Below are positions 9,076 to 17,600 of a stretch of 64,000 bases of DNA, one piece after another. Position numbers and translations under genes: made by a program. Under the pieces are notes generated by a model, which was given only the letters and a program-made list of their open reading frames with translations, did not search any database and had not been told where the DNA came from. This DNA comes from Flavobacterium sp. SLB02 (GTDB lineage Bacteria; Bacteroidota; Bacteroidia; Flavobacteriales; Flavobacteriaceae), in assembly GCF_009664855.1 (NCBI RefSeq), contig NZ_CP045928.1:4713186-4777185 (forward strand), read 5' to 3'. Numbering within the stretch: position 1 is the first letter of the stretch; every line of letters starts with the position of its first letter.

Positions 9076-9522
9076 TTATTTTTTAAGATTTTGCTGCTGA
9101 TAATAAAATGCGGGTATAAATAACAATACAAAAATGGGCTGAATAATAAATCTTCTCACATAAAAAAGAAGCCAGTTCCAATCTCGAAAATAGTTAATTA
9201 TTACAAAAAACATCCCTAAAAGCAATATCAAAAAAAATGCATACAAAATGGCGCTAAACTTCAGTATTTCAATCTCCTTAAATAAGGTATAAATAAGAAG
9301 TAAGGACAAAAGAGTATTAAGCAGATAACGAAATAATAATCCGCCAAAAAGTCTAAGAGAATCTATTGAGGGAAAAGGCGCATCTTTAAAATCAGATTCG
9401 AAATAAGTCAAAAAAGGATCATAAAACAATTTACTCTCAAAAGCTCTTATAACACCAAAACATACTATAATAAAGATTGCCGTTATAATCTTCCCTTTAT
9501 GTTGAAGCAGTTTACTTAGCAT
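9076..9522 (-). CDS. Exosortase F system-associated protein
   Basis: 148 aa membrane protein with about four hydrophobic segments, matching the small protein that accompanies XrtF in Flavobacteriia (HKGKIITAIFI start, FYDPFLTYFESDFK near 33-47, RDWNWLLFYVRRFIIQP near 112-129). Its start overlaps the xrtF stop by 11 bases, so the two are translationally coupled. The biochemical role is unknown; the name follows from constant association with XrtF. Confidence 0.85.
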   Translation of the reverse strand: MLSKLLQHKGKIITAIFIIVCFGVIRAFESKLFYDPFLTYFESDFKDAPFPSIDSLRLFGGLLFRYLLNTLLSLLLIYTLFKEIEILKFSAILYAFFLILLLGMFFVIINYFRDWNWLLFYVRRFIIQPIFVLLFIPAFYYQQQNLKK

Positions 9523-10048
9523 ATTTAGAGAATTTATTTACCCATATGATCCATAAGATAAAAACAGAACCATAAATAATGAGCGGAAAAAAAGTACCGT
9601 GTAAAAAATGATTGTACTGAGGAAAGTAAAACAACAACACAATCAAAAGAGCGATTCGAACAACATTTAGAATATAAATGAACAATATACCGAACAAAAT
9701 ATAAGACAGCGTTGTTTTTAGTTTTCCTGAAAAAGCAAGCACAAAAGAAATAAACAGGATTATAACACTCACAGCATTACATCCCTCAACAATTCGCACA
9801 CTATAATGTTTATTGTACCAAACCTCTAACCAGGAATCGGTAATACTTTTATAAATTTTAATATCGCAATGAAACACATTCATTAATTGCGCGACATTTT
9901 TACCCACTATATTGGTTATTCCGTCAACATCATTTACATCAAAAGTATCGAGATACAATTTATAGACTAATGTAAGTACAATATAAGCAGCAAAAAAAGT
10001 GCTTATAAATATAAGGAAAGGCTTAAATTGAATGAGGTATTTTTTCAA
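9512..10048 (-). CDS. xrtF: Exosortase family protein XrtF
   Basis: 178 aa polytopic inner-membrane protein. Exosortases are predicted cysteine transpeptidases that process C-terminal sorting tails. The catalytic triad is in place: Cys at about 90 in VEGCNAVSVI, Arg in LNVVRIALL, and His in the loop QYNHFLHG. Its short length is typical of XrtF, which lacks the extra domains of larger exosortases. It is first in a two-gene unit with the XrtF-associated protein. No protein with an evident sorting tail for it lies in this window. Confidence 0.9.
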   Translation of the reverse strand: MKKYLIQFKPFLIFISTFFAAYIVLTLVYKLYLDTFDVNDVDGITNIVGKNVAQLMNVFHCDIKIYKSITDSWLEVWYNKHYSVRIVEGCNAVSVIILFISFVLAFSGKLKTTLSYILFGILFIYILNVVRIALLIVLLFYFPQYNHFLHGTFFPLIIYGSVFILWIIWVNKFSKYAK

Positions 10049-10119
10049 CAGAATTTTTTTTTCAAATTTATGTATTTTTGAGATTAGCTTTAAATACTTT
10101 TGTATAAAATTTTAAGATT

Positions 10120-10575
10120 ATGACATTTCAGGAATTAGAACCAAAAATAAGCGCTATTGTAGCTGATACAAAATTAGTTAGAGACGAAAAATTATTGGCT
10201 ATATGCCAACTATTAAATGCAAATATAGAATACTATAATTGGGTTGGTTTTTATTTCGCCAATCACGAAGCCAAAACTTTACATTTAGGTCCGTATGTAG
10301 GGGCAGAAACTGATCATACCGTGATCCCGTTTGGAAAAGGAATATGCGGACAAGTAGCGGAAAGCAACGCCAATTTTGTAGTGCCGGATGTTGCCGCACA
10401 AGACAATTATATAGCTTGTAGTTTTACAGTAAAATCTGAAATCGTAGTTCCTTTGTTTGTAAACGGTCAGAATATTGGTCAAATCGACATCGACAGTCAC
10501 GTTATAGATCCTTTTACCGAAGCTGACGAACGTTTTCTAGAATTCGTAAATCAAGAAGTTGCCAAATTGTACTAA
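10120..10575 (+). CDS. msrC: Free methionine-(R)-sulfoxide reductase (GAF domain)
   Basis: 151 aa single GAF domain, the usual length of fRMsr. The enzyme reduces free methionine-R-sulfoxide in the cytoplasm using thioredoxin. Visible family features are YNWVGFYF near residue 40, HLGPYVG, the catalytic/resolving cysteines in GKGICGQVAE and YIACSFTVKSEIVVPL, and GQIDIDSH. A TACTTTTG -7 element lies at 10095-10102. The gene is divergent from xrtF, and nothing links the two functionally. Confidence 0.88.
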   Translation: MTFQELEPKISAIVADTKLVRDEKLLAICQLLNANIEYYNWVGFYFANHEAKTLHLGPYVGAETDHTVIPFGKGICGQVAESNANFVVPDVAAQDNYIACSFTVKSEIVVPLFVNGQNIGQIDIDSHVIDPFTEADERFLEFVNQEVAKLY

Positions 10576-10613
10576 AAATAATACATTCGCGTAACTTTAC
10601 TTTTAACCATTTT

Positions 10614-11558
10614 ATGAAACTAATTTTACGCGTTTTCTTTTTCTGTATCATTTCAGCAAAATTACATTCTCAAACTGACGCTACTTTAGACAAAGTTATT
10701 TATCTGGATTCTAACTCTATAGAAACAACAGATGAAAACTATAAATATATAAGAGTAATAAAAGAATATTATTCCGGTAATAAAAAAACTTATACCGTTA
10801 AGGATTACTACAAATCAAAGAAATTACAGATGATTGGCACATCATCTGACAAGGACATTCTTAAAGAAGAAGGTCCTTTTGTGTATTATTACGAAAATGG
10901 TAATAAAGAATTAGCAGTCAGTTATTCAAAAACAAAAAAAACAGGAAAAGAGTTTAACTGGTATGAAGATGGAAATCCAAAATCTGAACTTGAATATTTT
11001 GAAAAAAAAGGTGAAGTACTTTTTAAAGTAAATAGCTTTTGGAATCCAGAAAAAGAGCAAACGGTAATAAATGGTAATGGCGAACTTAAAGAGCTAAACG
11101 AAGAATTTGAACAAAGCGGGAAAATAAAAAATGGCCTTCCTTATGGAATCTGGAAAGGAAAAGGCATAGAGACTCAATGTACATTTACAGAGAATTATGA
11201 AAACGGAAAACTAATATCCGGCGTAAGTATTGACTCTTTAAACATTGGTCATCATTATAAAATTATATTTCAGGAAGCCGAACCAAAATCCGGCATGCAA
11301 TCTTTTTATAGAAGCATCTCCCAAAATATGGATCTTCCTGAAAACAAAATATGCGGCAGTATGTATATTTATTTTATTATCAATAAAGAAGGAAACCTTA
11401 TTGAACTAAGAGTTTTAAAAGGACTTAGTACCGTTTTAAACGAAAGAGCAATAGCTACAATAATAAATGCTGGAAAATGGAATCCGAGACTAATAAGAGG
11501 CATACCTGCACAGGGGAGCTATTCAATACCTATTAGAATTGTAAAAAACAATCAATAA
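10614..11558 (+). CDS. YwqK/MORN-repeat protein with TonB C-terminal domain
   Basis: 314 aa with a signal peptide (1-20). The middle (about 85-200) has antitoxin-YwqK/MORN-like strands (GPFVYYYENGNKE, GKEFNWYEDGNPKSE, GLPYGIWKG). Residues about 235-310 form a TonB C-terminal-like domain (GSMYIYFIINKEGNLIELRVLKG, then GKWNPRLIRG). Such proteins are common in Flavobacteriia and usually labelled energy transducer TonB, but this one has no obvious proline-rich linker or ExbB/ExbD neighbours, so it may be a periplasmic homologue without energy coupling. Confidence 0.7.
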   Translation: MKLILRVFFFCIISAKLHSQTDATLDKVIYLDSNSIETTDENYKYIRVIKEYYSGNKKTYTVKDYYKSKKLQMIGTSSDKDILKEEGPFVYYYENGNKELAVSYSKTKKTGKEFNWYEDGNPKSELEYFEKKGEVLFKVNSFWNPEKEQTVINGNGELKELNEEFEQSGKIKNGLPYGIWKGKGIETQCTFTENYENGKLISGVSIDSLNIGHHYKIIFQEAEPKSGMQSFYRSISQNMDLPENKICGSMYIYFIINKEGNLIELRVLKGLSTVLNERAIATIINAGKWNPRLIRGIPAQGSYSIPIRIVKNNQ

Positions 11559-11560
11559 AA

Positions 11561-11591
11561 TTCGTTTTTCCAAAAAAAAGTTCTAATTTTG
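11561..11591 (+). promoter_or_regulatory. Bacteroidota-type promoter of rpsO
   Basis: TTCG at 11561-11564, a 19-base spacer and TAATTTTG at 11584-11591 match the -33/-7 layout of Bacteroidota primary-sigma promoters. The predicted start of transcription is near 11598, about 48 bases before the rpsO ATG. Confidence 0.55.
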
Positions 11592-11645
11592 CACCGTCTT
11601 ACAAAAGATGTACGACATACATAAAAATCATTAAATAATATTGGA

Positions 11646-11912
11646 ATGTATTTAACTAAAGAGAAAAAAGAAGAGATTTTTGCACAACACGGTGAAGCAA
11701 CAAACACTGGAAAAGCAGAAGCTCAAATCGCATTGTTTACTTACAGAATTAGTCACTTAACTGAGCACTTGAAAAAAAATCGTCATGATTACAACACTGA
11801 GCGTTCATTAGTATTACTAGTAGGTAAAAGAAGATCGTTGCTTGATTACTTGAAAAAGAAAGAGATCAACAGATATCGTGAGATTATCAAAGTATTGAAT
11901 ATCAGAAAATAA
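11646..11912 (+). CDS. rpsO: 30S ribosomal protein S15
   Basis: 88 aa, the standard length. The family core is evident (TNTGKAEAQIALFTYRISHLTEHLK, then HDYNTERSLVLLVGKRRSLLDYLKKK). S15 binds the central domain of 16S rRNA early in 30S assembly. It precedes pnp, the common rpsO-pnp order, but a terminator and a 176-base gap separate them here. Confidence 0.97.
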   Translation: MYLTKEKKEEIFAQHGEATNTGKAEAQIALFTYRISHLTEHLKKNRHDYNTERSLVLLVGKRRSLLDYLKKKEINRYREIIKVLNIRK

Positions 11913-11922
11913 TCAATATAGA

Positions 11923-11950
11923 AAAGAGGTGCGAGAGTGCCTCTTTTTGT
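11923..11950 (+). terminator. rpsO terminator
   Basis: Arms AAAAGAGG and CCTCTTTT flank a GC-containing apex, followed by TTTTTGTTTTT. It would stop most rpsO transcripts before pnp. Confidence 0.8.
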
Positions 11951-12088
11951 TTTTACAGATTGTATTTAATTACAAGCATTTTATAAGAAAAAAAGTTTGG
12001 TTTTTCATTGGGTTTTAGAATAAACAACAACTACACACAACAACTACAACACAACTAAAACCCATTGTATAACCAATAAGGAAAAATT

Positions 12089-14224
12089 ATGATTCCACAA
12101 TTATTTGTAGAAAAGATCGATTTAGGTGATGGCAGAAGCATCACAATCGAGACGGGTCGTTTAGCAAAACAAGCTGACGGTTCGGTAGTAGTAAGAATGG
12201 GCGACACGATGATACTTGCAACAGCAGTATCTGCACGTAGCGCTAACCCAGCGGTAGACTTTTTACCATTAACGGTAGATTACCGCGAAAAATTTGCAGC
12301 AGCTGGTCGTTTTCCAGGTGGTTTCTTCAAGAGAGAAGCTCGCCCAAGCGATAGCGAAGTATTAACAATGAGATTAGTAGACCGTGTTTTACGTCCGCTT
12401 TTCCCAGACGATTACCATGCTGAAACACAAGTTATGATTCAATTAATGTCTCATGACGAAGAAGTTATGCCTGATGCTTTAGCTGGTTTAGCTGCATCTG
12501 CTGCATTAGCTGTTTCAGATATTCCTTTTTACAACTTAATTTCTGAAGTACGTGTTGCACGTATCGACGGTAAATTTGTAATTAACCCAAGCAGAGAAGA
12601 CTTAGCAAAATCTGACATCGACATGATGATTGGAGCTTCTATGGACTCAGTGGCTATGGTTGAAGGAGAAATGAAAGAAATCTCAGAAGCAGAAATGGTA
12701 GAAGCTATCAAATTTGCTCACGAAGCTATAAAAGTTCAAATTCAGGCTCAATTACGTTTACAAGCTGCTTTTGGTAAAAAAGAAACTCGTACTTACGAAG
12801 GTGAGAAAGAAAACGAAGAAATTTACAAAAAAGTAAAAGCTGCAGCTTACGATAAAATTTATGCTATTGCAAAAGTTGGTTCGGCTAAACACGAAAGAAC
12901 TGCTGCATTTGCTGAAGTAAAAGAAGAAGTAAAAGCTTTATTTACTGAAGAAGAATTAGCTGCTGACGGAGATTTAGTTTCTAAATATTTCTACAAAACA
13001 AACAAAGAAGCTGTTCGTAATGTAGTATTAGAATTAGGTATTCGTTTAGATGGTAGAAAAACTACAGACATCAGACCAATCTGGTGTGAAACTGATTATT
13101 TACCAAGAGTTCACGGTTCATCTTTATTTACCCGTGGAGAAACTCAGGCATTAGCTACAGTAACCCTGGGAACTTCAAGAGAAGCGAATCAAATTGATTC
13201 TCCATCTGAACAAGGTGAAGAGAAATTCTACTTACACTATAACTTCCCTCCTTTCTCTACTGGTGAAGCAAAACCTCTAAGAGGAACTTCAAGAAGAGAA
13301 GTTGGTCACGGTAACTTAGCTCAAAGAGCTTTGAAAAACATGATCCCTGCTGATTGTCCTTACACTATCCGTATTGTATCTGAAGTATTGGAATCTAATG
13401 GTTCTTCTTCTATGGCAACGGTTTGCGCAGGAACAATGGCCTTGATGGATGCTGGAGTTCAAATGGTAAAACCAGTTTCTGGTATTGCTATGGGATTAAT
13501 TACTGACGGTGAGAAATTTGCCGTATTGTCTGACATTTTAGGAGATGAAGATCACTTAGGAGATATGGACTTTAAAGTAACAGGAACTGCTGACGGTATT
13601 ACAGCTTGTCAAATGGATATTAAGATCGATGGTTTACGTTACGACATTATGGAGCAGGCTTTAGGCCAAGCACGTGAAGGACGTTTACACATTTTAGGAA
13701 AATTAACTGAAACTATCGCTGCTCCTAGAGCTGATGTTAAAGCACATTCTCCAAAAATCATCACCAGAACTATTCCTGGAAACTTTATTGGAGCATTAAT
13801 TGGACCTGGTGGAAAAGTAATTCAGGAATTACAAAAAGCCACAGGAACAACTATTGTGATCAACGAAGTTGATGAGCAAGGTGTTATTGAGATCTTAGGT
13901 ACAGATCCTGCAGGAATTGAAGCGGTATTGGCAAAAATCCAATCAATTACTTTCAAACCTCAAATGGGAGAAGCTTACGAAGTAAAAGTAATTAAAATGC
14001 TTGATTTTGGAGCTGTAGTAGAATATACTGCTGCACCAGGAAACGAAGTATTGCTTCACGTATCTGAACTAGCTTGGGAACGTACTGAAAATGTTACTGA
14101 TGTAGTAAACATGGGAGATGTATTCCAGGTGAAATATTTAGGACTTGATCCTAAAACAAGAAAAGAAAAAGTGTCAAGAAAAGCACTTTTACCAAGACCT
14201 CCACGTGAGGAGAAAAAAGAGTAA
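12089..14224 (+). CDS. pnp: Polyribonucleotide nucleotidyltransferase (PNPase)
   Basis: 711 aa, full length. It is a phosphorolytic 3'-5' exoribonuclease of the RNA degradosome. Domains in order: first RNase PH core (about 10-145, with GRFPGGFFKREARPSD), helical domain (about 150-240), second RNase PH core (about 315-465; RVHGSSLFTRGETQALATVTLG and GDEDHLGDMDFK), KH (about 555-615; IGPGGKVIQEL) and S1 (about 625-695). The ATG follows a weak AAGGA at about 12078, after a strongly A/C-rich leader that has almost no G. Confidence 0.97.
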   Translation: MIPQLFVEKIDLGDGRSITIETGRLAKQADGSVVVRMGDTMILATAVSARSANPAVDFLPLTVDYREKFAAAGRFPGGFFKREARPSDSEVLTMRLVDRVLRPLFPDDYHAETQVMIQLMSHDEEVMPDALAGLAASAALAVSDIPFYNLISEVRVARIDGKFVINPSREDLAKSDIDMMIGASMDSVAMVEGEMKEISEAEMVEAIKFAHEAIKVQIQAQLRLQAAFGKKETRTYEGEKENEEIYKKVKAAAYDKIYAIAKVGSAKHERTAAFAEVKEEVKALFTEEELAADGDLVSKYFYKTNKEAVRNVVLELGIRLDGRKTTDIRPIWCETDYLPRVHGSSLFTRGETQALATVTLGTSREANQIDSPSEQGEEKFYLHYNFPPFSTGEAKPLRGTSRREVGHGNLAQRALKNMIPADCPYTIRIVSEVLESNGSSSMATVCAGTMALMDAGVQMVKPVSGIAMGLITDGEKFAVLSDILGDEDHLGDMDFKVTGTADGITACQMDIKIDGLRYDIMEQALGQAREGRLHILGKLTETIAAPRADVKAHSPKIITRTIPGNFIGALIGPGGKVIQELQKATGTTIVINEVDEQGVIEILGTDPAGIEAVLAKIQSITFKPQMGEAYEVKVIKMLDFGAVVEYTAAPGNEVLLHVSELAWERTENVTDVVNMGDVFQVKYLGLDPKTRKEKVSRKALLPRPPREEKKE

Positions 14225-14257
14225 TCAGATCTTAGTTTACTAAAGGTTTATTCATAG

Positions 14258-14293
14258 AAAACCCCAATTCATTTAGTTGAATTGGGGTTTTTC
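14258..14293. terminator. Bidirectional terminator after pnp
   Basis: A perfect 14-base stem (14258-14271 with 14278-14291), six-base loop and T-run on both strands. It sits between the convergent pnp and CDP-alcohol phosphatidyltransferase genes. Confidence 0.9.
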
Positions 14294-14316
14294 GTTTAAA
14301 ATACCTAAACATTAAA

Positions 14317-14916
14317 TCAATTAAAAAGCTTATTCTTCTTGAATGGAATTTTATTTCGAATTAAATAAGCATGATAACAACTTGGCACATCAAAAGTCCA
14401 TTTTGGGAGAATCAGAATAATAAGCAACACATCAATATGACCGATAATTCCAAAAATAATAGCCAGCGAAAAAGTAATTCCGGAATAACCAAAACCAATC
14501 ATTCCAACAAAAGCAAGCAATAGCGTTATTCCCCATAATTTAGACAACAACGCGTGCGTACAAGTTTCTTTCCCAAATTTCCAGAAACTAAAAACATACG
14601 TTAAAGCTTCCATTACAAAAATCAAAGTAATTGACCAGGCATTATTTATTATTATTTCAGGATTCAACAACCAGGAACACCACGCAACACAAAGCCAAAA
14701 AACCAAATCGGTCTGACTGTCCATCCTTCTAAGTTTTTCTGATGAAGTTACTAATCTTCGCGCCATAATTCCGTCAAAAATATCAGACAATAATCCAAGA
14801 AAGATCAAAACAATCAATTCTTTTCTAATTTCACTACCATAATTATAAGTTAGAGTTATTAAAACAGGCCCTAATAAAAGCCTGAAAGCAATAAGCAAAA
14901 TTGGTATATTTTTCAT
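14317..14916 (-). CDS. CDP-alcohol phosphatidyltransferase family protein
   Basis: 199 aa integral membrane protein with about six helices. Members move a phosphatidyl group from CDP-diacylglycerol to an alcohol. The signature D-x2-D-G-x2-A-R-x8-G-x3-D-x3-D is present near residues 44-69 (SDIFDGIMARR, then RRMDSQTD), with all four Asp residues, but the conserved Gly is replaced by Leu. The acceptor alcohol cannot be read from sequence; pgsA or pssA would be a guess. It lies 11 bases downstream of the surface-repeat gene and is probably cotranscribed. Confidence 0.82.
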   Translation of the reverse strand: MKNIPILLIAFRLLLGPVLITLTYNYGSEIRKELIVLIFLGLLSDIFDGIMARRLVTSSEKLRRMDSQTDLVFWLCVAWCSWLLNPEIIINNAWSITLIFVMEALTYVFSFWKFGKETCTHALLSKLWGITLLLAFVGMIGFGYSGITFSLAIIFGIIGHIDVLLIILILPKWTFDVPSCYHAYLIRNKIPFKKNKLFN

Positions 14917-14927
14917 TTGTTTATTTT

Positions 14928-15758
14928 TTATTTTTTGAATTGCCAGTTAAAAAAAGGAAGTTTGCGTTTTCCATTTGTATTCCAAAGACCAAATTGCATT
15001 CCTCTTAATTCTTTAGAATTGTTAAACAATCCAATTTGAATTCCGTTATGTCGCCTGGAAACATTCGATGTTCCAATTTGAATTCCATTACCAGAATCAG
15101 ATATATTCGCCAGACCTGAAATACTTACACCAGAAAAACTCTTAGTACTTAATATTCCTCCAACAGAGAATCCATTCATTTTATTCATTCCTGAAATTAT
15201 CGAAATATTCATCCCTCCTAATTCTGCACCACCCATAAATCCGCCTGAACTGATATTCAAGCCATTTATCCTAATATAAGTAGCTGTGCAATCATCAAAA
15301 AAAGCTACATTACTAATAACATTGTCATTAATCCCAACAACCAAAGATTCAAAAGGAACATTAATTGAAATTGTGAATAAAGCCACTGAAAGAGGACTGG
15401 CTTCAACATTTAATCCATTAATGGTTTGAAGCTTAATATTTTTGTTTTCATAATACCCCACTCCCAGTGCAAAGCCATTTACCTTATTGACTCTTTTAGA
15501 TATTGGAGATAAACTAAAAATCTTTATACTATCGTTCCTTAAATTATTCGATTTCCATCTAAAATAATGCAAATCAACATCATTATCTCCAAATATTATT
15601 GAAGAACTTGCAGGAAGATTTTTTACCAAAGTATCTGTCTCTTTTGGCACATTATGCTGCCCAAAGCAAAAGCCATTAAACAATAAAATACCTATAAGTT
15701 GCGCTCTGTAAAAACTGCCAAAACATTTGACACTCATAATCTGATTTATTATTTTCAT
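14928..15758 (-). CDS. LA_2272-like surface repeat protein
   Basis: 276 aa from the chosen ATG at 15758. A longer frame to 15824 exists but would run into the divergent promoter region and puts 22 non-signal residues before a clear signal peptide (about 10-33, ending CFGQ). The mature part is a run of short Gly-rich turns at about 15-20 residue spacing (NGFALGVG, NGLNVEAS, GGMNISI, NGFSVGG, SGVSISG, NGIQIGT, NGIQIGLF, RGMQFGLW), suggesting a beta-helix or barrel-like repeat. It ends in an aromatic FFNWQF. Role unknown. It is divergent from an HTH regulator that may control it (inference). Confidence 0.7.
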   Translation of the reverse strand: MKIINQIMSVKCFGSFYRAQLIGILLFNGFCFGQHNVPKETDTLVKNLPASSSIIFGDNDVDLHYFRWKSNNLRNDSIKIFSLSPISKRVNKVNGFALGVGYYENKNIKLQTINGLNVEASPLSVALFTISINVPFESLVVGINDNVISNVAFFDDCTATYIRINGLNISSGGFMGGAELGGMNISIISGMNKMNGFSVGGILSTKSFSGVSISGLANISDSGNGIQIGTSNVSRRHNGIQIGLFNNSKELRGMQFGLWNTNGKRKLPFFNWQFKK

Positions 15759-15861
15759 ATTATTGTCTTTAAAATTACAAGGCAAACGTATTGCAATTAT
15801 CACATACGGTTTTGCATAAATCAATAAAACTATTTGCTATATTTGTGATTATCGCAAAATC

Positions 15862-16824
15862 ATGAAGTATCAGGAATCCTTATTAAAAGCAATTAGACTT
15901 AAAGTTTCTCCGTCGGTTTCTTTAATAGATGAGATAGGGGCTATATTAGAAATTAGTTATGATGCTTCACACCGCAGAATATCTCAAAAGAGTAAATTTT
16001 CTATAGATGAAGCAATTAAGCTTGCCCATCATTTTAATATCTCTTTAGACAATTTATTTTCTAATAAAGAGAAGGTCATTGTCGAGAAAACCATCGAAAT
16101 AGAGACTTTAAAAGATATGCTTCAGTATTTTAAGTCTTCGGCAGAACAAGTTGAAATACTAACAAAGAATCCAGAAACCATATTGTATTATTCTGCAAAA
16201 GATATTCCGCTATTTTATTTTATGGACGGAACTATTCTATCTAAATTCAAAGCTTTTGTCTGGCTGAATCTTTTAAATACAAATCAGAAAAAAGTCTCTT
16301 TTGAGAATTTTGTTATCGAAGAATCGTTTACCGAGTTCATGCAAAAGCTAAAAAAAGCATACGAAAACACTTTTGTAAACGAAATCTGGAACGATACCAC
16401 TATAAACAGTAGCCTACAGCAGATTCTGTATTTTCATGAAGCTGGTTTACTCGATTTAAAAAGCGCTAATGCACTTTGCAAAGACCTAAAAAGGATCATC
16501 AATTTAATACAGGAAAAATGCAACAAGCCCAATACCAATTTTGCTATTTATTATAACGAGTTGATTTTACTCAACAACAATATGCTCATTGAAACTAACG
16601 AGAAACTGACTATGTTTGTTCCTTATACGTTACTTGGTTATTTTATTACTGATAATGGCGACAGTTGTAAAAACGTACATCAGTTTTTTAAGCAGCAAAT
16701 TAGCAATTCAAAGCCATTAGGACAATCAGGTATTAAAGAACAAAATTTATTCTTTAACAGAGCCATTAGAAAGATTGATTATTATATCGAAAAAATAAAC
16801 TCTCAAGTTGATCTGTTTTTTTAA
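15862..16824 (+). CDS. Helix-turn-helix regulator, BetR-like N-terminus
   Basis: 320 aa. Residues about 15-65 look like an XRE/BetR-type helix-turn-helix (SLIDEIGAILEISYDASHRRISQKSKFSIDEAIKLAHHFNISLDNLF). The remaining 250 residues are alpha-helical, with no recognisable catalytic motif and no membrane helix. Such proteins recur in Flavobacteriia without a known ligand. The start lies about 104 bases from the divergent surface-repeat gene, consistent with local regulation. A terminator hairpin follows it. Confidence 0.65.
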   Translation: MKYQESLLKAIRLKVSPSVSLIDEIGAILEISYDASHRRISQKSKFSIDEAIKLAHHFNISLDNLFSNKEKVIVEKTIEIETLKDMLQYFKSSAEQVEILTKNPETILYYSAKDIPLFYFMDGTILSKFKAFVWLNLLNTNQKKVSFENFVIEESFTEFMQKLKKAYENTFVNEIWNDTTINSSLQQILYFHEAGLLDLKSANALCKDLKRIINLIQEKCNKPNTNFAIYYNELILLNNNMLIETNEKLTMFVPYTLLGYFITDNGDSCKNVHQFFKQQISNSKPLGQSGIKEQNLFFNRAIRKIDYYIEKINSQVDLFF

Positions 16825-16852
16825 AAATAGATTTAATTAGAGATTCACATAG

Positions 16853-16887
16853 AAACCCAAATTGTTTAATCGAATTTGGTGTTTTTT
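16853..16887 (+). terminator. Terminator after the HTH regulator
   Basis: The interrupted stem AAACCCAAATT with AATTTGGTGTTT, then a T-run, lies about 30 bases past the stop. Confidence 0.7.
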
Positions 16888-17032
16888 ACTTTCCTTAAAT
16901 TCAACACAAATCTTTATTTATTTTTTTAACGGGAATTAAACTAAAAAAACACATTAATTTTATCCTTTATTCGAAGAAAAAAAATAACTTTAACCCACCA
17001 AAAATAAACATATTAACCCTAAAAACCCTATT

Positions 17033-17455
17033 ATGACATTAAAAGTTGTTCAAAACAAAAAAATCAACTGTGAAGATTTTAAATTTAAAGATCCCCAAAA
17101 TCTAACTTTCCCCATTCCTCCTCTGGCTTCGGCAAACTTTTATGATAATAAAGGAGTAAAAACCTTAAAGATCTGTGCTACTCTATACATCAATGCTGTA
17201 GAATCAGAAAAACCAACAGTGGATACAGCAATAGAAAAAGATGGTACTTTCACAATCTACTTTGACTATATATGGGACAAAGTTTCTCCGGACACTTATG
17301 ATGTTTATTATGTAGAAACAGATTACACCTCTGACACTGTTGGGGATATCACAGAAGTTATCTCTTACTTACAATATACCGTTCCTACTGTAGGCGGCGG
17401 CTTAGGAGATGATCCAAAACTATCTAGAGGTACAAAGACAAGTTCGGCAGATTAA
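17033..17455 (+). CDS. Hypothetical 140-aa protein
   Basis: Not recognised. It has no signal peptide or membrane helix; it starts MTLKVVQNKKINCEDFKF. A beta-rich middle (KTLKICATLYINAVE, GTFTIYFDYIWD, TYDVYYVETDY) resembles an immunoglobulin-like or jelly-roll sandwich. The C-terminus is low-complexity (VGGGLGDDPKLSRGTKTSSAD). It stands alone with over 140 bases free on each side. It precedes the TPR histidine kinase, but no promoter arrangement shows that the genes belong together. Confidence 0.55.
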   Translation: MTLKVVQNKKINCEDFKFKDPQNLTFPIPPLASANFYDNKGVKTLKICATLYINAVESEKPTVDTAIEKDGTFTIYFDYIWDKVSPDTYDVYYVETDYTSDTVGDITEVISYLQYTVPTVGGGLGDDPKLSRGTKTSSAD

Positions 17456-17485
17456 TTCATCCATAGATAAATTTAAACTTATTAT

Positions 17486-17530
17486 ATATTTGCCACGTTT
17501 TTTAGAACTCTATTTTTTTGTGGCAAATAT
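17486..17530. repeat. Inverted repeat with 11-base arms
   Basis: ATATTTGCCAC at 17486-17496 is repeated inverted at 17520-17530 with a 23-base T-rich loop. It sits 30 bases after the 140-aa gene and 70 bases before the kinase. It may be the terminator of the former or a regulator site of the latter. Confidence 0.45.
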
Positions 17531-17600
17531 TTAATGACGATTAATCCATATAACATTCATACAATCCATTTTTTTTTGTGATTTTATAAAATGTCAATTA

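Noticed and set aside
10199..10500. Two minus-strand frames inside the fRMsr gene
   Set aside because: Antisense to a conserved enzyme; no domain, no initiation signal.
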